From a bacterium (GTDB lineage: Bacteria; UBP15; UBA6099; DSWB01), in the NCBI GenBank assembly GCA_020061125.1, contig JAGUYV010000217.1, positions 1-5,844 on the forward strand: a DNA stretch of 5,844 nucleotides. Direction: 5' to 3'. A program made the translations under genes and the position numbers. Shown here piece by piece: positions 1-5,304 of this stretch (the first letter of the stretch is position 1; every line of letters starts with the position of its first letter). Below the pieces are notes generated by a model, which had not been told where the DNA came from, did not search any database, and was given only the letters and a program-made list of their open reading frames with translations.

Positions 1-782
1 GCAGCGGCAAGGGCGGCGTGGGCAAGTCCAGCTTCTCCGTGAACATGGGCATCGCGCTCACCCGGTTCGGCCACCGCGTGATGCTGCTCGACGCCGACCT
101 GGGCATGGGCAACATTGACCTGCTCCTGGGCATGACCCCGAAATACAATGTCACCCACATCCTGTCCGGGAAAAAGGATATTCAGGAAGTGGCGCTCCCC
201 GGCCCGTCAGGGGTCAAGGTTCTTCCCGCCAACTCGGGCGGCAAGCGCGTCTCCCGGTTCGAGTTCGAGGCCAAGAAGCAACTCATCCAGGGCCTGCGCG
301 AACATGTGGACATCGCGGACACGGTGTTCGTGGATGTGGGCGGGGGCCTGGACGACAACGCAATCCATTTCCTCAAGCTCGCGGACGAAGTCATCCTCAT
401 GACCACGCCCGAGCCGACGGCCATCATGGATTCCTACGGCATCGTCAAGCTCCTGGCCCAGGAGCGGGACGAGACCACGCTGCACCTGCTGGTGAACATG
501 GCGTCGGACAAGTACGACGCGCAGCATGTGGGCAGCACCATGGAGATGCTCACCAAGCAGTTCATGAATGTCACCCTGCGGGAGATGGGCTGGATCTACA
601 ACGACCCGCTGGTGCCGCGCGCCGTGCGCCAGCAGCAGCCGTTCGTGCTGCTGTACCCGGCCGCGCGCGCCACTCGTTCCATCACCGCAATCGCCGCGCG
701 GTTTGCGGATTCGGAATTCGACTTCATGGCCGAGCGCGGCCTGCGCGGCTGGATTCAGAAAATGCGCGCCCTGTTCACCTGA
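1..782 (+). CDS. flhG: FlhG/MinD-like ParA-family ATPase, 5' partial
   Basis: This is the C-terminal 259 residues of a MinD/ParA-superfamily ATPase; the frame is open at the left edge, with the first whole codon at base 3. Visible residues 3-9 are the deviant Walker A motif KGGVGKS, residues 30-39 the DADLGMGNID switch I segment, residues 108-115 the Walker B/switch II strand VFVDVGGG, and residues 133-143 the conserved TTPEPTAIMDS segment. The DADLGMGNID and TTPEPTA patterns are typical of FlhG (YlxH, FleN) rather than cell-division MinD. FlhG is known to act with the GTPase FlhF to set the site and number of flagella. The last dozen residues (LRGWIQKMRALF) look like a basic amphipathic helix of the kind MinD and FlhG use to bind membrane. 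The N-terminal DQAxxLR-type motif that stimulates FlhF would lie in the missing part. Switch II reads DVGGG where DTGAG is usual. A sigma-28 gene downstream supports the flagellar assignment. Confidence 0.9.
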   Translation, partial: SGKGGVGKSSFSVNMGIALTRFGHRVMLLDADLGMGNIDLLLGMTPKYNVTHILSGKKDIQEVALPGPSGVKVLPANSGGKRVSRFEFEAKKQLIQGLREHVDIADTVFVDVGGGLDDNAIHFLKLADEVILMTTPEPTAIMDSYGIVKLLAQERDETTLHLLVNMASDKYDAQHVGSTMEMLTKQFMNVTLREMGWIYNDPLVPRAVRQQQPFVLLYPAARATRSITAIAARFADSEFDFMAERGLRGWIQKMRALFT

Positions 783-825
783 CCGGGCGCCTGCGAAAAC
801 TTTTAGTCACTGGGGAGCCGGCATT

Positions 826-1128
826 GTGAAAATACGATTCGAAAATCTCATCGGCGCCGTGCGGGTGCTCACCGGCACATTCGCGTTCCTCATCTGGATC
901 GTCGTAGGCTCGCTGCTGTTCACCGAGCCTTTGCTGCTGGTGCTGGTCGGCATCATCGTTTTCCTGTGGTTCCATAAAATGGGCGGCGTGTTCGCCAAGC
1001 TCCTGGAACGCACGAACTACGAAATCACCGACATTGACCGGGACAAATTTGAAGTGGACACCGAAAAGAAAAGCATGGGGCGCCTGCTGGATGTGTCCCA
1101 GTCCGCCGAATTGCCGTACGGCGAATGA
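826..1128 (+). CDS. small membrane protein with two transmembrane segments, unknown function
   Basis: I do not recognise this 100-residue protein. The proposed GTG start is supported by GGGGAG at 812-817, eight bases upstream. The frame stays open further upstream into flhG, but I saw no better-supported start there. Residues 1-10 are polar. Two hydrophobic stretches follow, about 11-32 (AVRVLTGTFAFLIWIVVGSL) and 35-50 (PLLLVLVGIIVFLWFH), separated by a tight turn at TEP. Residues 51-100 form a charged tail rich in Asp, Glu and Lys. The likely topology is a two-helix hairpin with both ends in the cytoplasm (inference). It begins 43 bases after flhG with no terminator between, and the UBA-like gene follows after 55 bases, so it is probably co-transcribed with both. 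Position between flhG and the sigma factor suggests, but does not show, a link to flagellar biogenesis. Confidence 0.8.
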   Translation: MKIRFENLIGAVRVLTGTFAFLIWIVVGSLLFTEPLLLVLVGIIVFLWFHKMGGVFAKLLERTNYEITDIDRDKFEVDTEKKSMGRLLDVSQSAELPYGE

Positions 1129-1183
1129 CATGGGTTGAAACACGGGGAGCAGCACAACACTCATCAAGAGGGGAACGCGACCG

Positions 1184-2308
1184 ATGGACCAGAATGTGAA
1201 TGTACTGATGAAAACCGCGGGGTGCTCCAAGGCCGACGCGCAGAACGCGCTCAAGGAGGCCGGCAACGACATGGCCAGAGCGCTCGAACTCCTTGACGCC
1301 GCGCAACGGGAAGTGCTGGTTTTCCACCTGCGCTTCGAGAAAAAGGACGGCGAAGGCGCGGGCTTCATGACCGCCATCTTCGACACCACCAACGACGGCG
1401 CCATCTATGTGGACCTGGTCTACCCCCTGGGCGGCGACAACGCGCGCCTGCTGGACATCAACATGCCGCCCACCGTGTTCGCCAAAACCCTGGAGAGCGC
1501 AAAGGACAAGTTGAGCGAACGCCACAGGGGCACCAGCGGCAGCAACGCCACTCTGATCCGCTCCAAGCTCTCGGCCAACTTCATCCGCAAAGCCATCGAA
1601 TACCACAACCGCGCGCAGATTGACGGCATCAACAAAATCTTCGGCGAAGCGCTCAACAGCGTGTTCGGCGAGGAACTGTCCGTGCGCTACTTCGCCAGGT
1701 CCCAGACCATGAGCGCCATCGTGTCCCTGATCAAGGCCCCGGAGAGCGCGGAAAAGCCCGAGGACATCGCCTCCAAGCTGTTCGGCGCCAAGCAGGAGCC
1801 GCGCTACAACGCGCCGTCTCCGGACGACATTCAGGGCGCCTCGCCCCAGGAACCCATCCCGCAGATCGTGCTTATCTGCGAGCCGGAAATCTCGCCGTTT
1901 GCGGGCAAGCCCGCGCGGGAAATCGTGGAGGGCGAAGAGGTCATCGTCAAAATCAAGGACGCGCGCGAGTCCGCGCGCTACTTCGCCGAACTCATCGGCG
2001 GCAGCGTGGGCGACGAACTCGTGCCCCTGGTGGCCCCGGTCATCAAGACCGCCAAGGTGTCCGACACCTTCGTCGAGACCTTCGTGGAGTTCGGCCCCGG
2101 CATTTACGGCCAGTACTTCACGCCGCCCGAAGTGAAAATTAAAATGAAGACAGAGGGAATAGAAATCTACAACCCGTTCCAGGAAGAGGAATCCCTGTTC
2201 GCGGACGAACGGTTCGGGAAGCAGATCATACGCGGGCTGATCACGCTCATCGCATCCGTGGCCGTGCTGATCGTCGCGTTCGTGGTTATCGGCCTGTGGG
2301 TCAAATAA
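1184..2308 (+). CDS. UBA-like-domain protein with C-terminal membrane anchor, unknown function
   Basis: This is a 374-residue protein starting at ATG 1184, with AAGAGGGG at 1166-1173 as ribosome binding site. Residues 5-40 (LMKTAGCSKADAQNALKEAG, then NDMARALELLDAA) match the three-helix UBA/NAC-type pattern: a Gly-Cys turn, a helix with AL, a Gly-Asn-Asp turn, then a helix ending ALELL. In bacteria this fold is known at the N-terminus of EF-Ts; here it heads an otherwise unfamiliar protein. Residues 43-185 form one alpha/beta-looking region. Residues 186-225 are a Pro/Ser/Glu-rich linker, and 226-322 a second beta-rich region that includes FGPGIYGQYFTPPE. A single hydrophobic segment at about 351-372 lies at the very C-terminus, so the protein is probably tail-anchored with its soluble part in the cytoplasm. 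No catalytic motif is visible. It lies 19 bases before the sigma factor gene. The gene call is firm; the UBA reading is moderate and the function open. Confidence 0.88.
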   Translation: MDQNVNVLMKTAGCSKADAQNALKEAGNDMARALELLDAAQREVLVFHLRFEKKDGEGAGFMTAIFDTTNDGAIYVDLVYPLGGDNARLLDINMPPTVFAKTLESAKDKLSERHRGTSGSNATLIRSKLSANFIRKAIEYHNRAQIDGINKIFGEALNSVFGEELSVRYFARSQTMSAIVSLIKAPESAEKPEDIASKLFGAKQEPRYNAPSPDDIQGASPQEPIPQIVLICEPEISPFAGKPAREIVEGEEVIVKIKDARESARYFAELIGGSVGDELVPLVAPVIKTAKVSDTFVETFVEFGPGIYGQYFTPPEVKIKMKTEGIEIYNPFQEEESLFADERFGKQIIRGLITLIASVAVLIVAFVVIGLWVK

Positions 2309-2327
2309 AGGGAGACGCAACCGGAGC

Positions 2328-3113
2328 ATGGCGCTTGTGCAGCCGGCCAGCGAAGAAGACTGGCGGGCGTTCAAACACGACGGGAACGACGCTGCGCGCG
2401 GCAGGCTGGCCGAGCATTATCTGCCGTTGGTCAAATATGTGATTGACCGCATCGCGTACAAGCTGCCGGATTTCATAGACCGCGAGGATTTGATCAGCGA
2501 GGGCATCGTGGGCCTCATAGACGCCCTGGACAAATTCGAGCTGGAGAGAGACCTGAAATTCGAGACCTACGCGGTGGTGCGCATCCGCGGGGCCGTGCTG
2601 GACAGCCTGCGGCAGCTCGACTGGGTGCCGCGATCCCTGCGCCAGAGGAGCCGCGACATCGAGCGCGCATACTGCGAGGTCGAGCGCTCCCTGGGGCGCA
2701 GCGCCAGCGACGCGGAAGTGGCCACGCATCTTGGCATCAGCGTCAAGGAGCTGAACGACACCCTGTCCGATGTGGCGGGCGCAGTAGTGTTCTCCTTCGA
2801 GGAACTGCTGCAGATGAACGACGAGGACAAGCCTCTGATGTTCATCAACCGCATCAAGGACACCAACGCGGACGACCCGTCGAGCGCGCTCATCAAAAAT
2901 GAAGTCAGGCGCCTGCTGGTGCAAGCCGTGGACAACCTGCCCGGAAACGAGCGCACCATCATAGGCCTGTACTACTCGAAGAACTTTACGCTCAAGGAGA
3001 TTGGAGCGTCCCTGGGAGTCACGGAATCGCGCGTGTCGCAACTGCACGCCAAAGCGCTTGTGAGGCTCAAGGGCGCGCTGACCCGGGCCGGAGGCGAAGT
3101 GTTCGCCGAGTGA
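2328..3113 (+). CDS. fliA: RNA polymerase sigma factor, FliA/WhiG (sigma-28) family
   Basis: This 261-residue protein is a sigma-70-family factor of the FliA/SigD/WhiG type, which directs RNA polymerase to late flagellar and motility promoters (family knowledge). Region 2 spans about residues 28-105, with DLISEGIVGLIDALDKF (2.2), then FETYAVVRIRGAVLDSLR and DWVPRSLR, the signature of this subfamily. Region 3 covers about 106-165, with SDAEVATHLGISVKEL as a helix-turn-helix. Region 4 is at about 195-250, with LPGNERTIIGLYY and the DNA-binding helix-turn-helix TLKEIGASLGVTESRVSQLH. The length is normal for a family that lacks regions 1.1 and 1.2. ATG 2328 is preceded by AAAGGGAG at 2307-2314, which overlaps the stop of the previous gene, indicating translational linkage to it. 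No gene for its usual anti-sigma factor FlgM is in the window. The family call is confident; fliA rather than whiG as the symbol rests on the flhG and fapA neighbours. Confidence 0.93.
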   Translation: MALVQPASEEDWRAFKHDGNDAARGRLAEHYLPLVKYVIDRIAYKLPDFIDREDLISEGIVGLIDALDKFELERDLKFETYAVVRIRGAVLDSLRQLDWVPRSLRQRSRDIERAYCEVERSLGRSASDAEVATHLGISVKELNDTLSDVAGAVVFSFEELLQMNDEDKPLMFINRIKDTNADDPSSALIKNEVRRLLVQAVDNLPGNERTIIGLYYSKNFTLKEIGASLGVTESRVSQLHAKALVRLKGALTRAGGEVFAE

Positions 3114-3143
3114 CCCGGCGCAAAAGCCGCTCGATATTTTTTT
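3107..3143 (+). terminator. weak intrinsic terminator candidate after the sigma factor gene
   Basis: CGGC (3116-3119) pairs with GCCG (3126-3129) around the loop GCAAAA. An outer CGAG (3107-3110) can pair with CTCG (3130-3133) if TGACC bulges on the left arm. The arm runs into a seven-T stretch at 3137-3143. The hairpin overlaps the fliA stop codon. The short, bulged stem makes it weak, so readthrough into fapA is likely. Confidence 0.35.
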
Positions 3144-3172
3144 CACAATCTCAAGGCGGCAAAAAACGCTTG

Positions 3173-3181
3173 TGTTACAAT
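3173..3181 (+). promoter_or_regulatory. extended -10 promoter candidate upstream of fapA
   Basis: TGTTACAAT fits the extended -10 pattern TGnTATAAT with one mismatch. It lies in the most AT-rich part of the gap after the sigma factor, about 95 bases before the fapA ATG. No good -35 hexamer is found 16-18 bases upstream (the site reads roughly AAGGCG), which fits an extended -10 promoter or a chance match. A sigma-28 type promoter (TAAA, about 15 bases, GCCGATAA) is not evident here. Confidence 0.35.
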
Positions 3182-3232
3182 ATAAAAACCGGTACGGCCG
3201 GAGAATTGTGACACGGGGCAGGAACAAGGAAC

Positions 3233-3249
3233 GCAGCGCCATGCGCTGC
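3233..3249 (+). promoter_or_regulatory. perfect 7-bp hairpin in the fapA leader
   Basis: GCAGCGC (3233-3239) and GCGCTGC (3243-3249) are exact reverse complements separated by CAT. The stem is strong and lies 26 bases before the fapA ATG, just downstream of an AAGGA (3226-3230). It encloses the ATG at 3241. It is not followed by a T-run, so it is not an intrinsic terminator; a role in translation control or RNA stability is inference. Confidence 0.4.
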
Positions 3250-3270
3250 ACATTCAAGGCGGGAAGTTGA
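3241..3270 (+). CDS. possible nine-codon leader ORF before fapA
   Basis: ATG 3241 opens a frame encoding MRCTFKAGS and stops at TGA 3268-3270, five bases before the fapA ATG. It has its own Shine-Dalgarno-like AAGGA at 3226-3230 with a ten-base gap. Its first codons lie within the hairpin, and its stop sits between the fapA ribosome binding site and start, as expected of a coupled leader peptide. ORFs this short arise easily by chance, and no family resemblance can be judged at this length. Confidence 0.2.
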   Translation: MRCTFKAGS

Positions 3271-3275
3271 CAGAT

Positions 3276-4877
3276 ATGAGCAGCTCACCGGTAATGCTAG
3301 AGTTTTCCGACAACGGCCAGCAGGTGCTGGCGCGCGTGGATTCCAACAAGGCCCAGGGCATGCCCATCGTCGCCGATCAGGTGCTCATGGCCCTTGAGGA
3401 CATCGGCGCCCATGAATTCGAGATTGATTACGCCGCCATAGATCGCTTGATCCAGACCCAGGGCGCGAAAGCGCTGCCCATCGCCAAAAAGGTGGACGGG
3501 CGCGTCGAGGTGGAAGTGAGCGGCAGCAAAATGGAAGCCTCGGTCATGCTGGTTCCGCCGCGCGGCGGACGCCATGTGGAAGTGGAAGATGTGTCCGCGG
3601 CCCTGGCCCGGGCCGGCGTCAAGTACGGCATCAAGAAAGACGCCATCGAAAACATCGTGATGCAGCAGTGGTACAACGAAAAGGTGGTGGTGGCCGAGGG
3701 CAAGGCCCCCGAGGACGGACGCGACGGCAAAATCGAGTTTCTTTTCAACACCGAGCCGGCAGGCCCCAAGCCCACCATTGACGAGGAAGGCGAAGTTGAT
3801 TTCTACGAACTGAACATCGTGGAAAATGTGCGCATAAGCGACCCCCTTGCGGAGAAGACCCCGCCCACGGCCGGCGAAAACGGCAAGAATGTGCTCGGCG
3901 AAGACATCCCCGCAAAACCCGGCAAGGACATCCCGTTCCCCATCGGCAAGGGCGTTACATTCTCCAAAGAGAACCCGAATCTGATCGTGGCACAGTTCGC
4001 GGGACAGCCCCGGCTCCAGTCCGGGAAAATCCATGTGTATCCCGTGTACGAGGTGCAGGGCGATGTGGACTTTTCCACGGGCAACATTAATTTCGTGGGC
4101 GATGTCATCGTGCGCGGCGGCGTGCTCGAGGGATTCGTGATCAAGGCCGAAGCCAATATCACGGTCATGGGTCCGGTGGCGGGCGCCATCCTCGAGGCCG
4201 GCGGCAGCGTGATATTGAACAAGGGCATGCACGGCCAGGAAAAGGGCGTGATCACCGCGGGCGAGGATGTCAACGCAAAATTTCTCGAACACACCACCGT
4301 GAAAGCAGGCGGCACCGTGAACGCCTCGGACGGCATCATCCAGTGCAATGTCACGGCCAAGAAGAACATCCTTTGCCAGGGCCGCAAGGGGCTGATTATC
4401 GGCGGCCGCGTGTCCGCGGGCGAAGAAGTGCGCGCCAAGGTCATCGGCAACTATATGGCCACGCCCACCGAGGTCGAGGCAGGCGGCAGCCCCAAGGTGC
4501 GCGAGGAGCTGCGCCAGATCGAGGAACAGAAGAAAACCCTCAAGCTCAACCTCGACCGCACGGAAAAGGGCGTCAAGTCCCTCAAGCTCGTGCAGGAGCG
4601 CCAGGGCGCGCTGCCCCCGGACAAAAAGGATCTGCTCCTGCAGCTCACCCGCGCGCAGTTCCATCTCATGGGCCAGCTCAAGAAGCTCGAACAGCGCGAA
4701 GAGGAACTCGAAGAAATCCTGTCCTCGTCCTACAAGGGCAAGGTCACGGTCTCGGAAAATATTTATCCCGGCGTCAAGGTCATCATCAAGCAGGCCGTGC
4801 TGCATGTGCGGGACATGATCAACTCGACCACTTTCTATGAACAGGACGGGGAGATCCAGATAGGCGTGTACGGCTGA
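3276..4877 (+). CDS. fapA: FapA-family (DUF342) protein
   Basis: This 533-residue protein belongs to the FapA/DUF342 family, cytoplasmic proteins linked in Vibrio to polar flagellar assembly (family knowledge). The N-terminal region to about 190 holds the family motif around residues 137-157 (VVVAEGKAPEDGRDGKIEFL). Residues about 258-395 are a run of short Gly/Val repeats such as GDVDF, GDVIV, GPVAGAILEAGG and AGEDVNA, typical of the family's right-handed beta-helix. Residues about 405-485 are a Lys/Glu/Gln-rich coiled coil. The C-terminal cap, 486-533, has NIYPGVKVIIKQAVLHV. The protein is full length for the family. I chose ATG 3276 because GGCGGGAAG (3258-3266) is well spaced for it; TTG 3267 in the same frame would add three residues but abuts that site. 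The gene follows the sigma factor after about 160 bases and is probably co-transcribed with the next small gene, 28 bases downstream. Confidence 0.9.
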   Translation: MSSSPVMLEFSDNGQQVLARVDSNKAQGMPIVADQVLMALEDIGAHEFEIDYAAIDRLIQTQGAKALPIAKKVDGRVEVEVSGSKMEASVMLVPPRGGRHVEVEDVSAALARAGVKYGIKKDAIENIVMQQWYNEKVVVAEGKAPEDGRDGKIEFLFNTEPAGPKPTIDEEGEVDFYELNIVENVRISDPLAEKTPPTAGENGKNVLGEDIPAKPGKDIPFPIGKGVTFSKENPNLIVAQFAGQPRLQSGKIHVYPVYEVQGDVDFSTGNINFVGDVIVRGGVLEGFVIKAEANITVMGPVAGAILEAGGSVILNKGMHGQEKGVITAGEDVNAKFLEHTTVKAGGTVNASDGIIQCNVTAKKNILCQGRKGLIIGGRVSAGEEVRAKVIGNYMATPTEVEAGGSPKVREELRQIEEQKKTLKLNLDRTEKGVKSLKLVQERQGALPPDKKDLLLQLTRAQFHLMGQLKKLEQREEELEEILSSSYKGKVTVSENIYPGVKVIIKQAVLHVRDMINSTTFYEQDGEIQIGVYG

Positions 4878-4905
4878 ACCGCGCACGCGGGCAGGGGGTG
4901 AGAAC

Positions 4906-5208
4906 ATGTCCATACGCTCCGTTGACATGATGATCCTCTACTCCAAGACCGCGGATGTGGAGAAGTTTCAGCAGCAGATGCAGCAGCAGGGCGCGGTCGC
5001 GCACCAGCAGCTCACCGAGGAAGCGCAGAAGAAGCGCGAGGTGGAAAAGAGCCAGGTGCAGAAATCGCCCGAGGGGCAGGGCGGCAAGGTCGAGCGCAAG
5101 AAAGACGACGAAGGCGGACGCGGCGGCCAGCAGCATCAATTCGAGGACGAGGAAAAAAACAAGAAATTCGGCCCGCGCTCCGGCAGAAGTATTGACATTA
5201 GAATCTGA
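4906..5208 (+). CDS. small Gln-rich coiled-coil protein with IDIRI-type C-terminus
   Basis: This 100-residue soluble protein starts at ATG 4906, preceded by a purine-rich GGGGGTGAG at 4894-4902. It opens with MSIRSVDMMILYSKT and continues with a Gln/Lys/Glu-rich probable coiled coil at about 18-55 (FQQQMQQQGAVAHQQLTEEA and onward). A Gly/Arg/Asp-rich, probably disordered stretch fills about 56-93, and the chain ends in GRSIDIRI. From memory, short hypothetical proteins with this build (MSIRPVD-like start, Gln-rich middle, IDIRI/IDIRL end) occur in flagellar operons of some Firmicutes, so I read it as a member of that uncharacterised group; a database search would be needed to confirm this. 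No enzymatic motif or membrane segment is present. It follows fapA by 28 bases with no terminator and is probably its operon partner. Confidence 0.82.
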   Translation: MSIRSVDMMILYSKTADVEKFQQQMQQQGAVAHQQLTEEAQKKREVEKSQVQKSPEGQGGKVERKKDDEGGRGGQQHQFEDEEKNKKFGPRSGRSIDIRI

Positions 5209-5219
5209 CCTGATTTAAG
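5192..5219 (+). promoter_or_regulatory. sigma-70-type promoter candidate for the PRC-barrel gene
   Basis: A perfect TTGACA (5192-5197) is followed, after a 16-base spacer, by TTTAAG (5214-5219), four of six matches to TATAAT, with a TG at 5211-5212 forming an extended -10. The -35 lies inside the last codons of the preceding gene, where it also encodes part of its IDIRI tail. Transcription would start near 5226, giving a leader of about 80 bases. The hexamer could exist only because of its coding function. Confidence 0.4.
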
Positions 5220-5304
5220 ATTATATGTCCTGAACCATGGGGACTGGCAATTCTGCGTACTTAACAGACTGGCTCGCGGTTCAAACCACGCAGGAGGAGA
5301 GCAC

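Noticed and set aside
568-825. Upstream extension of the small membrane protein into flhG, giving 186 residues
   Set aside because: The extra N-terminal part is Arg/Ser/Cys/Pro-rich out-of-frame translation of flhG; the GTG at 826 has a well-placed GGGGAG.
3134-3210. Sigma-28 (FliA) promoter before fapA
   Set aside because: GCCGGAGAA at 3197-3205 resembles a -10, but no TAAA lies at the needed spacing (TAAA at 3183 is too close).
1025-3257. Long minus-strand ORFs opposite the UBA-like and sigma factor genes (449 and 318 codons)
   Set aside because: Same codon-bias shadow effect; the products have no recognisable domain and lie across well-supported plus-strand genes with ribosome binding sites.
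3297-4928. A 543-codon minus-strand ORF covering almost all of the fapA gene
   Set aside because: It is explained by strong codon bias: the plus-strand gene rarely uses codons whose reverse complement gives a stop in that frame. The antisense product is His/Leu/Ala/Gly-rich with no recognisable domain, whereas the plus strand encodes a full FapA-family protein.
4968-4992. CAG-rich repeat-like run (CAGCAGATGCAGCAGCAG)
   Set aside because: It encodes the QQQMQQQ stretch of the small Gln-rich protein, is interrupted and is short; it is ordinary coding low complexity, not a separate repeat element.
5209-5304. Possible tRNA, because of a TTCAAA-containing T-arm-like GGTTCAAACC near 5279-5288
   Set aside because: The flanking bases do not form a five-base T stem, and no acceptor, D or anticodon arm can be built upstream.
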